NCBI RefSeq assembly: GCF_029240175.1
Contig: NZ_JARBTM010000010.1
Coordinates: forward strand, 34,754 to 98,753
Origin: Anaerosolibacter sp.
GTDB taxonomy: Bacteria > Bacillota > Clostridia > Peptostreptococcales > Thermotaleaceae
Direction: 5' to 3'
DNA: 64,000 nucleotides
A program made the position numbers and the translations under genes. Numbering within the stretch: position 1 is the stretch's first letter; every line of letters begins with the position of its first letter. Below the pieces are notes generated by a model. It saw only the letters and a list, made by a program, of their open reading frames with translations. It was not told the origin of the DNA and made no database searches. Positions 27,961 to 36,491 of this stretch are shown in pieces.

Positions 27961-29358
27961 TTAGCTCCTCTCTTGTATATACTCAACAATCTCTTCCATT
28001 TTCATCCCCCGAGATCCTTTGACAAGGACTGCATCTCCGCATTTTAAAATCTCTTTCAGTATTTCTATAGCTCCATGATTGTCTTTGCATATGAATATAT
28101 ATTTCTGATCAAAGCCATGTTCTTTAGCACCTGCAGCAATATATCGGGCACTATTACCTACAGCTATGAGCATGTCAAGCTTGTGTCCATTCATAATTTC
28201 CGCACCTACTTGATAATGCCCTCTTTCAGTATATTCACCCATTTCCAGCATATCACCAAGACAAGCAATTTTTCTATTTGCAATCATTTTATCTAATACT
28301 GAAATAGCAGACATCATTGAGTCAGGACTAGCATTATAAGCATCATTGATTATTTTAATCCCTTCACTTGTTGAAAGGATATTTAATCGCATCTTGCTTC
28401 CGCCAAATTCTTCGAGCGCCCCTTGTATCAAGGGTATATCCACATTCATTTCTATGCCGATGGCAATAGCGATCAAGGCATTATAAATATTATGTTTCCC
28501 TGGTACCTTGAGTTTAAAAGTGTACTTATGGGAACCTATGGAAAGATCAAATTGGCTTCCATATTCGCCTAAGTCCTGAATGTTTTCAGCAATATAATTA
28601 TACCTCCCATGGACACCAATGTAAATTATTTCAAAATGAAATTCTTTGTGTTGTAGTGTTCCCAAGTGTACATCATCACCATTAACGATCAGTCGACTAC
28701 CTTTATGAAAATAGTTCGTAATCTCCATCTTCGCCTTCATAATGTTTTCTTGAGACCCTAAATGCTCAATATGAGATAATCCAATATTGGTAATTGCTGC
28801 TATGGTAGGCCTTACTAGCTCTGCTAATAAGCTTATTTCTCCCAAACCACTCATGCCCATTTCCAAAACTGCGAGTTCATGATGATTTTCAAGATCAAAT
28901 ATTGTTAAAGGAAGACCAATGTGATTATTGAAATTGCCTTGATTTCTTAGCACTTTATACCTTTGAGACAGTACAGCATAGATCATATCTTTAGTCGACG
29001 TCTTTCCCGTGCTTCCAGTTACACCAATCACAGGAATTTCAAATTTACTCAGATAGTATTTTGCCAATGATTGCATAGCTTTCAACGTATCGTCCACAAG
29101 AACAACACATTGATTTTCGTCCATTGCTACTGATTCATATTTTGATCTAGCACATAGGACTCCTCCTGCCCCGTGACGGAGCACATCTCCTATAAAGCTG
29201 TGACCATCAAAATGCTCACCAATCAAAGGAACAAACAGCTCTCCTTTTTTTACTTTCCTTGAGTCTATAGCAATGCCCTGAATGAAAGTTTCAGGATCTC
29301 CAAAAATAAGTTCACCATTCGTTGCTAGCACGATTTCTCTTATTGCTAATGCAATCAT
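27961..29358 (-). CDS. murF: UDP-MurNAc-tripeptide–D-alanyl-D-alanine ligase
   Basis: Adds D-Ala-D-Ala to complete the muropeptide. The 465-aa protein has an N-terminal domain opening MIALAIREIVLATNG, the ATP loop GSTGKTSTKD, TNIGLSHIEHLGS, and the C-terminal NDAYNASPDSM typical of MurF. It overlaps the murE stop by 4 bp (ATGA), so translation is coupled. Confidence 0.97.
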   Translation of the reverse strand: MIALAIREIVLATNGELIFGDPETFIQGIAIDSRKVKKGELFVPLIGEHFDGHSFIGDVLRHGAGGVLCARSKYESVAMDENQCVVLVDDTLKAMQSLAKYYLSKFEIPVIGVTGSTGKTSTKDMIYAVLSQRYKVLRNQGNFNNHIGLPLTIFDLENHHELAVLEMGMSGLGEISLLAELVRPTIAAITNIGLSHIEHLGSQENIMKAKMEITNYFHKGSRLIVNGDDVHLGTLQHKEFHFEIIYIGVHGRYNYIAENIQDLGEYGSQFDLSIGSHKYTFKLKVPGKHNIYNALIAIAIGIEMNVDIPLIQGALEEFGGSKMRLNILSTSEGIKIINDAYNASPDSMMSAISVLDKMIANRKIACLGDMLEMGEYTERGHYQVGAEIMNGHKLDMLIAVGNSARYIAAGAKEHGFDQKYIFICKDNHGAIEILKEILKCGDAVLVKGSRGMKMEEIVEYIQERS

Positions 29359-30818
29359 TCGATTTCCTCCCTCAGTATCTCCTGAGCTATTTTTTTATCA
29401 TCAAAATCAATGGTTCTATTTCCAATAATCTGATACGTCTCATGCCCTTTTCCAGCAATAAGCACAATATCACTCTTTTCGCTCTTACGAATTGCTTCTC
29501 TTATAGCTTCTTTTCTATCTAGTATCATTTTATATTTGCAATTGGTCCTTTTTATGCCTATTTCTATATCATTTAGAATGGATTGCGGCTCCTCAGTCCG
29601 TGGATTATCGCTGGTAATCACACAATAATCCGAGAGATTTCCCGCGATCTCACCCATCATAGGTCTCTTTGTTTTATCTCGGTCTCCACCACATCCAAAC
29701 ACAGTAATGATCCTACCCGTTGCGAATCCCTTTATTGTTCTTAAAACATTTTCTAAAGCATCTGGGGTGTGGGCATAGTCTACCACAATGGTATGATCCC
29801 CTATATCAGGGACTAACTCAAATCTTCCAGATACACCGTAAAAAGATTCTAACCCATCCTTTATCTGATCAAAGCTAAAGTTCAATACATAACATACCCC
29901 AATGGCAGCCAATGCATTATATACTGAAAACATCCCTGGTGTCTTTATTTTAACGTCTCCACTAAACAATGGCGTTACCAAGGTAAACTCCGTTCCCTTA
30001 GGTGATGTTTGAATGTTTTTTGCATAAATGTCAGCTTGCTCATTCACACCATAGGTAAGCAGTTGGGTTTTTAATCCTTTAATTTCTTCTGCAATTTCTT
30101 TTCCATAAGTATCATCGACATTGATAATATTGGCCATGGTAGTCTGATAAAACAGCTTTGTTTTCGCTCGCTTATAGCTCTCTGTATTTCCATGAAAGTC
30201 CATATGGTCAGGTGTCAAATTCGTAAACACACCGATTTGAAAAGCTACATCTGCTACACGACCAAGCTCAAGGGAGTGGGAGGATACTTCCATGGTGCAA
30301 GTATCTACTGCATTCATCTTCATCTCATGAAAAAGTCTATGTAGTTCTAAGGATTCAGGCGTTGTGTTGCTGGCAGTATATTCTTTATCTAAAATTTTAT
30401 AGGATAGGGTACCTATCAACCCACTATTTACATGGTTTTTCTCCAAAATATCCTTGATCAAATGAGTTGTTGTGGTTTTTCCATTTGTTCCTGTAACACC
30501 GATGATACGCATATCATTAGATGGATTTCCATAGAAGTTTGCCCCTAACTTTGATAAAGCTTTTCTTCCACTTTCAACTTTTATAACGATTGTTTCAGGG
30601 CCTACCTCCACATCCTTCTCAACAACGATTACCGCTGCTCCCTTTTCTATTGCCTGGGGAATATATTGATGCCCGTCGGTTTTTAAGCCTTCTATACATA
30701 CAAATATATAGTCCTGATCAACCTTTCTTGAATCATAAGCAATCCCATGAATTTCTTTTGTCTTATCTCCGATAAAATGGATGATATCCAGGTCCTTAAT
30801 AACATCTATCAGTTTCAT
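29355..30818 (-). CDS. murE: UDP-MurNAc-L-Ala-D-Glu–meso-diaminopimelate ligase
   Basis: Adds the third residue of the stem peptide. The 487-aa protein has the ATP loop GTNGKTTTTH (110-119) and, near residue 405, the motif DNPR. DNPR is the known signature for meso-diaminopimelate, so this cell wall is predicted to be DAP-type. AAGGAG precedes the ATG. It follows spoVD across a terminator-like hairpin. Confidence 0.97.
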   Translation of the reverse strand: MKLIDVIKDLDIIHFIGDKTKEIHGIAYDSRKVDQDYIFVCIEGLKTDGHQYIPQAIEKGAAVIVVEKDVEVGPETIVIKVESGRKALSKLGANFYGNPSNDMRIIGVTGTNGKTTTTHLIKDILEKNHVNSGLIGTLSYKILDKEYTASNTTPESLELHRLFHEMKMNAVDTCTMEVSSHSLELGRVADVAFQIGVFTNLTPDHMDFHGNTESYKRAKTKLFYQTTMANIINVDDTYGKEIAEEIKGLKTQLLTYGVNEQADIYAKNIQTSPKGTEFTLVTPLFSGDVKIKTPGMFSVYNALAAIGVCYVLNFSFDQIKDGLESFYGVSGRFELVPDIGDHTIVVDYAHTPDALENVLRTIKGFATGRIITVFGCGGDRDKTKRPMMGEIAGNLSDYCVITSDNPRTEEPQSILNDIEIGIKRTNCKYKMILDRKEAIREAIRKSEKSDIVLIAGKGHETYQIIGNRTIDFDDKKIAQEILREEIE

Positions 30819-30890
30819 AACTTCTCTCCTTACTTGTTTTTCTTTATTACCTATTATTGACTATCCAACAAAATCGTAAACAAACCCATT

Positions 30891-30934
30891 AAAAGGCAAC
30901 TAAAACAAAGTGGTATTACTCTGTTCAAGTTGCC
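30891..30934 (-). terminator. Hairpin between spoVD and murE
   Basis: A long imperfect stem: GGCAACT (30895-30901) with its complement (30928-30934), extended inward by about eight more pairs including G·U. TTTTAATGGG follows on the minus strand. It probably reduces read-through from spoVD to murE. Confidence 0.65.
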
Positions 30935-31024
30935 CTTATCCATGCTTTTGTCTTATTATAACATATTTTCTAGATAAATTTTCTTATACACATTTTTTCT
31001 CATATCATATAATCCCACAATTTT

Positions 31025-33019
31025 TTATTGGTTAGCTTCTTTTAAGTATAAAATTATGATGGATTTTTCAGGCACCTTTGCTCCTGGTTTTGGAAACTGA
31101 TCTACTACTATAACTTGAGGATTTTCAACAGTCACTGGCTCTGTGTCAAATTGAAGACCTTGCTCTGATAAGGTTTTGGCAGCATCCTGTAAAGATAAAT
31201 TTCTTATTTCAGGAACGACTACCTCTGCTTTGGCATAGGCTTCGGCTTCTTTCTCATTGTATTTCGGTTCCACATCTAAATATCTAAGACTGTCTCGCAG
31301 AATATCATGGACAGCAGGTGCAGCCGTTAAGCTTCCAAAGTGAACGCCCTGAGGTTCGTCGACAACAACAAGAACCGCTAGTTTAGGATCGTCTATAGGA
31401 GCCAACGCCACAAAGGACGAGTACACCTTCCCCTTCGCATATCTACCGTTTTCGATTTTATCTGCAGTACCTGTTTTCCCTCCAATTCTATATCCTGGAA
31501 TGTAGGCACTTTTCCCTGACCCCTCTGTTACAACAGTTTCCATAATAAGACGTAATTCATTGGCTGTCTTATCTGAAAGAACTTGACGTATCATTTTAGG
31601 CTCAAATCGATGAATCACATTGCCTGTATTATCAACCAATTCTTTAACAATTCTAGGTTTCATTAACTTTCCATCATTACCAATGGCTGAAATCCCGTTG
31701 ATCAACTGCATAGGGGTTACGGAAATACCATGACCAAAAGAAATTGTAGCCAATTCAACCGGACCTACATTTCCTTGACTTTGAACGATGGAGCCGCCTT
31801 CTCCAGGCAAATCGATACCTGTTAATTTCGTGAATCCAAAAGCTTCAATATATTTATAGTATTTTTCAACACCTAATCGCTGACCTACCTCAATAAATAC
31901 AGGGTTACATGAGTTTTGTACCCCCTGAGCAAATGTTTGGGACCCATGAGGTCTATAATAGCGCCAGCATCTTATCTTTTGACCTGCCACAGTGATAGAA
32001 CCTGAACAGTAAAAAGGTGAACTTGGTTCTATTACACCTTCTTCTAACCCCGCTGCCGATGTAATCAGTTTGAATGTAGATCCTGGCTCATAGGTATCAC
32101 TAATAATAGGATTTCTCCACATTTCATTCCAAAGTTTTTGCTTACCACTTGTATCTAATGCTTCATATTCCCTCTTTGCGCCTTCGTCCAAGGGAATACG
32201 AGGTTCATTGGGATCAAAATCTGGCTTGCTGGTCATGGCTAAAACATCGCCCGTTTTTGGGTCCATGACAATTGCCATAACTTTTTTAGCCTTTGTCTGT
32301 GACACAGCATTATCAACGGCTTTTTCAACAAAATGCTGGATCGTTTCATCTATAGTTAATACAACGTTCAACCCGTCTTCTGGTTCATAGTACTTCTCTG
32401 TTCCATAGGGAAGCTGCCTACCTACTGCATCTGTATTTTTGATCCATCTTCCAGGAAGACCGCTTAGATATTTATCGTATTCTAATTCAATACCAACAAG
32501 GCCTCTATTATCATCAGTAGTATGCCCAAGAACATGGGATGCAAAATTACCAAAGGGATAGTATCGCCTGTTATCTTCAGCTACCCAAATCCCTGTAAGT
32601 TTTGCTTTCCGTATGGCATCTGCCTTCTCTTTATCAATCCACTTTTCAACCTTGATCAAACCAACGTTCTTCTTTAAGATTTTATTCTTTATTTCCTCTT
32701 CATCTTTTTCCAAAATACTGGCCAAATCCTTCGCAATCTCTTCACCTTTTTCCGATCCCATTACCTCTGCCGGCCTAGCCCAGACTGTATCAGTACTAGC
32801 ACTTATAGCTAGTTCCTTCCCATTACGATCATATATAATTCCTCTTTTGGCTGGGATTGGTATATCTCTTGTTTGCTGTATATGGGCCAATCTCCGATAA
32901 TTTTCACCATTTACAATTTGTATCCAACCGATTCTAAAAACCAATAAAAACAATACGATACTAGATGCAAATAGCAGTACGATTAGTCTTTTTTTGTGGA
33001 TGATATTGGGTGACGACAA
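31025..33019 (-). CDS. spoVD: Class B penicillin-binding protein with PASTA domain (SpoVD/FtsI-like)
   Basis: Membrane-anchored transpeptidase. In 664 aa it has one N-terminal span (about 11-30), the PBP dimer domain, and the active-site motifs STFK (Ser314), SCN (370-372) and KTGT (515-518). One PASTA repeat (about 598-660) follows. Both FtsI/PBP2b (septum) and SpoVD (spore cortex) have this layout; a single copy stands in this cluster and it may serve division, with a second copy elsewhere. The start is TTG, with GAGGAGG 8 nt upstream. It is 33 bp after the ftsL-like gene. Confidence 0.9.
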   Translation of the reverse strand: MSSPNIIHKKRLIVLLFASSIVLFLLVFRIGWIQIVNGENYRRLAHIQQTRDIPIPAKRGIIYDRNGKELAISASTDTVWARPAEVMGSEKGEEIAKDLASILEKDEEEIKNKILKKNVGLIKVEKWIDKEKADAIRKAKLTGIWVAEDNRRYYPFGNFASHVLGHTTDDNRGLVGIELEYDKYLSGLPGRWIKNTDAVGRQLPYGTEKYYEPEDGLNVVLTIDETIQHFVEKAVDNAVSQTKAKKVMAIVMDPKTGDVLAMTSKPDFDPNEPRIPLDEGAKREYEALDTSGKQKLWNEMWRNPIISDTYEPGSTFKLITSAAGLEEGVIEPSSPFYCSGSITVAGQKIRCWRYYRPHGSQTFAQGVQNSCNPVFIEVGQRLGVEKYYKYIEAFGFTKLTGIDLPGEGGSIVQSQGNVGPVELATISFGHGISVTPMQLINGISAIGNDGKLMKPRIVKELVDNTGNVIHRFEPKMIRQVLSDKTANELRLIMETVVTEGSGKSAYIPGYRIGGKTGTADKIENGRYAKGKVYSSFVALAPIDDPKLAVLVVVDEPQGVHFGSLTAAPAVHDILRDSLRYLDVEPKYNEKEAEAYAKAEVVVPEIRNLSLQDAAKTLSEQGLQFDTEPVTVENPQVIVVDQFPKPGAKVPEKSIIILYLKEANQ

Positions 33020-33052
33020 TTTTGTTGCCTCCTCTACTTTGGAATCTAAGCA

Positions 33053-33550
33053 TCAATCCAATAGGGAGTAAATCTTATGGAAAGTATCTTTTACTCCTGC
33101 TATCATGCTGTGGTCTTTCTCAGCTGCGACTTCTTGCATCACTTCTTTTGTTTCTTCTACACCCATAATATCGGGACTTTCTATGTTCAAAAACACCATT
33201 TGACTTTTCGAAGGATACTGCATTCCTAGCTCTGCTATGGCTCTTTCTTCAACAATTGTGCTCTTTTTAAAGGTTTCGGCCTGTACGCGATAATTCTCTA
33301 TTTGGCCTTCTAACTGTTTTATCTCCGTTTCTAAAGCATGTACTCTATATCTTGTCTCCGTAAGAGAAACATAGCCTAAGAGAATAGCTACACAAAGACT
33401 AGCCACTATCACAACGCTGAAGATAATTTGAAGTTTATGACCAGCCCCCATTTTCTGACGTTTTTGTGCGTTTGAGGGTTGTTTTTTTATTTGTTCATTT
33501 TGAGCATCTTCCAATGCGTAGTATTCGTGTTTTCTTTGTGCTACTACCAA
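33053..33550 (-). CDS. ftsL: FtsL-like septum formation protein
   Basis: A 165-aa bitopic protein: basic cytosolic head (KKQPSNAQKRQKMGAG), one membrane span (about 43-65), then a leucine-zipper-like coiled coil (about 68-105), and a tail poorly conserved among FtsL proteins. The layout and the position between rsmH and the class B PBP identify it as FtsL. It should bind FtsQ/DivIB and a DivIC partner. The start is TTG behind AAAGGAG. Sequence conservation in this family is low, so the call depends on context. Confidence 0.8.
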   Translation of the reverse strand: MVVAQRKHEYYALEDAQNEQIKKQPSNAQKRQKMGAGHKLQIIFSVVIVASLCVAILLGYVSLTETRYRVHALETEIKQLEGQIENYRVQAETFKKSTIVEERAIAELGMQYPSKSQMVFLNIESPDIMGVEETKEVMQEVAAEKDHSMIAGVKDTFHKIYSLLD

Positions 33551-33579
33551 ATTTATTCACTCCTTTTTTATTTAGAACC

Positions 33580-34515
33580 CTAAACTTTCTCGGCAATCCT
33601 AAGTTTTGCACTTCGAGACCTAGGATTAATTTCTAATTCATTTTCAGATGGCAGGATAGGTTTTCGTGTGATTACCTTCAATGACGCCTTCCCATTACAT
33701 CTGCAAATAGGATACTCAGGCGGGCATTTACAGGCTGTACTCAAATCTCTGAACGTGTTTTTAACAATTCTATCCTCTAATGAATGAAAGGTAATGATAC
33801 AAATTCTGCCTCCCACATTTAACCTTTCAGTGATATCATGAATAGTTTGCTGTAATATACCCAACTCATTATTGACCTCTATCCGAATGGCTTGGAAAGT
33901 CCTCTTGGCCGGATGAGGTCCATCTCGCCTTGCAGCAGCAGGGATAGCCTTCTTAATAACCTCCACCAGTTCGCCTGTGGTTTCTATAGGTTTATTGTTT
34001 CGTTCCTTTATAATAAAGTTGGCAATTCTTTTTGCCCACTTTTCTTCTCCATATTCATAGATGATCCGCGTAAGTTCTTCCTCATCATACTCATTCACAA
34101 TATCACTTGCGCTAAAATCTTTCGTAACATCCATTCTCATATCTAGAGGTGCATCCTGCATATAGGAGAAACCTCTGCTGCCTTCGTCTAGTTGATAAGA
34201 AGATACACCTATGTCCATTATCATTCCATCAATTTTAGGTATTCCTAGTTCATCCAATACTTCTTTTATGTTTGAAAAATTACTATGCACTAAATGCTTT
34301 TTATTACTATACTTTCCAAGTCTCTCTCCTGAAACCCTAAGTGCTTCTTGATCTTGGTCAACTCCGATAAAAGTACCATTGCTATCCAATTTCTCGCAAA
34401 TTTTCGAAGCATGTCCAGCACCGCCAAGAGTTCCATCTACATAAACACCCGTTGACTTAATATTTAAACCGTGTATTGTTTCATGAAGTAAAACAGAAAC
34501 ATGTTCAAAGCTCAC
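33580..34515 (-). CDS. rsmH: 16S rRNA (cytosine1402-N4)-methyltransferase
   Basis: Methylates N4 of C1402 in 16S rRNA at the P site. The 311-aa protein begins [17 protein letters not shown] and has the SAM loop [11 protein letters not shown], then [19 protein letters not shown] and [12 protein letters not shown], all standard for RsmH (MraW). The start is GTG with TAGGTGG upstream. It follows mraZ as usual. Confidence 0.98.
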   Translation of the reverse strand: MSFEHVSVLLHETIHGLNIKSTGVYVDGTLGGAGHASKICEKLDSNGTFIGVDQDQEALRVSGERLGKYSNKKHLVHSNFSNIKEVLDELGIPKIDGMIMDIGVSSYQLDEGSRGFSYMQDAPLDMRMDVTKDFSASDIVNEYDEEELTRIIYEYGEEKWAKRIANFIIKERNNKPIETTGELVEVIKKAIPAAARRDGPHPAKRTFQAIRIEVNNELGILQQTIHDITERLNVGGRICIITFHSLEDRIVKNTFRDLSTACKCPPEYPICRCNGKASLKVITRKPILPSENELEINPRSRSAKLRIAEKV

Positions 34516-34572
34516 AAAACCACCTACTTTCGCATCATTATTCCTAGTCTTTCCTGTAGTGAGATCAATTAT

Positions 34573-35004
34573 TTAGATTCCTAATTGTGCCATCTTTTCC
34601 GCAATGTCATCATAGCTAAGGTCGGCGTCTTCGTTATAGCGATCCCATTCTTCTCTACTCCAAATTTCTACCCTTGTTGAAACTCCGATTAATATTGTAT
34701 CTTTATCTAATTTTGCGTGTTCTCTTAGATTTGGCGGTATTGTAATTCTCCCTTGCTTGTCCAGTTCACATTCGGTCGCTCCAGATAAAAACAATCTTAC
34801 AAATGCCCTTGCATCCCTATTGGTGAGCGGCAATTGTTTTAGTTTATTATCAAAGTTCTTCCATTCGTTTTCGGGGTACACAAACAAACAGTTGTCTAAT
34901 CCCTTCGTCACAATGAACTTTTCACCCAGTTCATCACGAAATTTAGAAGGAATAATGACCCTGCCCTTCACATCAATGGTATGAAGATATTCACCAATAA
35001 ACAT
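34573..35004 (-). CDS. mraZ: Transcriptional regulator MraZ
   Basis: First gene of the dcw cluster; a DNA-binding protein of two swapped-hairpin AbrB-like halves. In 143 aa the two signature segments are visible: [16 protein letters not shown] and [15 protein letters not shown], each with the DxxGR pattern. It forms oligomeric rings and binds direct repeats before its own gene. Three such repeats lie 28-57 bp upstream of the start codon, so autoregulation is expected. GGAGTGAGG precedes the ATG. Confidence 0.98.
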   Translation of the reverse strand: MFIGEYLHTIDVKGRVIIPSKFRDELGEKFIVTKGLDNCLFVYPENEWKNFDNKLKQLPLTNRDARAFVRLFLSGATECELDKQGRITIPPNLREHAKLDKDTILIGVSTRVEIWSREEWDRYNEDADLSYDDIAEKMAQLGI

Positions 35005-35031
35005 AAATCCTCACTCCATCTTAGGGATTTC

Positions 35032-35061
35032 CCACCACTTTCCACCACTTTCTACCACTTT
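35032..35061 (-). promoter_or_regulatory. MraZ box: three 10-bp direct repeats
   Basis: On the minus strand the 10-mer AAAGTGGTRG is repeated three times without gaps (35061-35052, 35051-35042, 35041-35032; only one base varies). MraZ is known to bind AAAGTG-type repeats of this phase upstream of dcw operons. Confidence 0.85.
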
Positions 35062-35130
35062 TTATTAATTTCTGCAATGGTTTTGAAATTCCTTCTTTTA
35101 AAATGGTTTTTTTCATCTTTTTTTCTAGGT

Positions 35131-35267
35131 CTATGGGACTAAAAATCGCATATTGCTATCGCAACTGCTCATGGCGCCAACGAAATTTATTCGAGTAAGA
35201 CTCTCTAAATTTGCGTCGCTTAAAATCCCTCAACATACTCACCTTGCATTAGCTGCATCCCCCATAG
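35131..35267. repeat. 137-bp structured intergenic element with 7-bp inverted ends
   Basis: Between mraZ and the Spo0E-like gene. It begins CTATGGG and ends CCCATAG and contains several small inverted repeats (TTGC-GATA-GCAA; AAATTTA…TAAATTT; TGGCGCCA). It is more GC-rich than its flanks and has no open frame. It looks like a MITE-type or structured-RNA element; only one copy is in the window and no clear target duplication is seen. Confidence 0.4.
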
Positions 35268-35284
35268 TAAAAAATTCTCTGTAA

Positions 35285-35321
35285 AACAAAAAACCTTTAG
35301 ATCCACAGACCTAAAGGTTTT
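35285..35321 (-). terminator. Intrinsic terminator of the Spo0E-like gene
   Basis: An 11-bp perfect stem (35290-35300 with 35311-35321; AAAACCTTTAG and complement) and a minus-strand tail TTTTTTGTTTT. It lies 10 bp after the stop. Confidence 0.87.
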
Positions 35322-35331
35322 AAATAAATTC

Positions 35332-35469
35332 CTATTGATTTTCTTTATAGAAAGCTGCAATTAATTCATCAAGTTCAACACTTACGCTATAAATAGTCTC
35401 ATAATTATCCCCGTTGGCAATAAGTGTATTTAGCTTTTGTCTTAATTCCTCGATATTATACTTTAACAT
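35332..35469 (-). CDS. Spo0E-like aspartyl-phosphate phosphatase
   Basis: A 45-aa protein, MLKYNIEELRQKLNTLIANG…, with the core SVELDELI at residues 30-37, which matches the SQELDxLI signature of the Spo0E family. Such proteins are two-helix hairpins that remove the phosphate from Spo0A~P and delay sporulation. The predicted helices around the core and the length (45 aa) suit a minimal clostridial member. It has its own promoter (TTGACA-17-TATGAT) and terminator. The ribosome site (GGGGTG) is modest. Divergent copies exist in many spore formers; which regulator it acts on cannot be told from here. Confidence 0.82.
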   Translation of the reverse strand: MLKYNIEELRQKLNTLIANGDNYETIYSVSVELDELIAAFYKENQ

Positions 35470-35522
35470 ATCCACACCCCATTACATAATAAAGGATTGT
35501 GGTAGATAGTGGTGGTACTACT

Positions 35523-35551
35523 ATCATAATATAATTGGATAAACTTGTCAA
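35523..35551 (-). promoter_or_regulatory. σA-type promoter of the Spo0E-like gene, next to MraZ-box-like repeats
   Basis: Minus-strand TTGACA (35551-35546), 17-bp spacer, TATGAT (35528-35523). Just downstream, the plus strand at 35499-35518 reads ATTGTGGTAG ATAGTGGTGG, two 10-mers close to the MraZ box, in the reverse orientation. Confidence 0.72.
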
Positions 35552-35671
35552 TGACGTAAAATGACATTTTTATTGCAATTTTATTACAATTCTACTTTTT
35601 TTCTATCTGTTTCGAAGGAATTCTCGATTATTTTCAGAAGGTTTCGACTACAAATCATGATTTTTCAACTA

Positions 35672-36406
35672 TCATTCGACACGTTTCCCTTTTCTCTTTG
35701 CAAACAAAATAAAACCAAAAACGACAATTGTAATCAAGCTCACTAACTGAGCTGTCCTAAATGGTCCGATCATGAGGCTATCTGTTCGTAATCCTTCAAT
35801 GAAAAATCTAGCTACAGAATATAATATTCCATATAAAAATAGTAATTCTCCCTGAAACTTTTTGCGTTTATCATACCACAACAAAAACCCACATACCATA
35901 AAATTCCATAAAGACTCATACAGAAATGTAGGATGCACTTTTATACCGTCAACCATGATTCCCCAAGGGAGATCTGTTGGTCCGCCGTGGGCTTCCCGGT
36001 TAATAAAGTTCCCCCATCGGCCGATGGCTTGACCTAAAATGATACTTGGTGCAACTATATCAGCCATTTTCCAAAAATCAATTTTGTGACGTTTACAAAA
36101 GAAATATCCTACGGCTACACCAGCAATCACGCCCCCATGAATCGCTAGTCCACCCTCTCTGATGTTAATCATTCTCAGAAAATCACCCTGATAATAACTC
36201 CAATTAAAAATAACATAGTACAACCGGGCACCTACGATGGCAATCGGCACAGCAATCAAAACCAAATCAAGAATTCGTTCCTCGCTAACATTCTCTTTTT
36301 TTGCTCTATGTATGGCTAATAGGGTAGCCAGTACAATACCTAGGGAAATTAATATACCATACCATCGTATGGACAAACCAAACAACTCAAAAGCTACTGG
36401 ATCCAT
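35672..36406 (-). CDS. lgt: Prolipoprotein diacylglyceryl transferase
   Basis: Attaches diacylglycerol to the lipobox cysteine of prelipoproteins; it would serve PstS, LivK, the YhcN-like and CAP-domain lipoproteins of this window. The 244-aa membrane protein has about seven spans, the essential IHGG segment and the Lgt signature GRWGNFINREAHGG. I start at 36406 (MDPVAFELFG) because GGAGGTG sits 6 nt before it; the longer frame would place the ribosome site inside the coding region. Confidence 0.97.
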   Translation of the reverse strand: MDPVAFELFGLSIRWYGILISLGIVLATLLAIHRAKKENVSEERILDLVLIAVPIAIVGARLYYVIFNWSYYQGDFLRMINIREGGLAIHGGVIAGVAVGYFFCKRHKIDFWKMADIVAPSIILGQAIGRWGNFINREAHGGPTDLPWGIMVDGIKVHPTFLYESLWNFMVCGFLLWYDKRKKFQGELLFLYGILYSVARFFIEGLRTDSLMIGPFRTAQLVSLITIVVFGFILFAKRKGKRVE

Positions 36407-36491
36407 ATTACTCACCTCCATAAAAGATTAGGTTGCCAGCAGCACTGACAACCCCTCAATTTATTATAGTAAAATTTCACTGCAAAATCAA

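Noticed and set aside
35131..35267. Riboswitch or T-box upstream of mraZ
   Set aside because: It lies beyond the MraZ boxes, has no recognisable aptamer core or anti-terminator and is not between a likely promoter and the start codon.
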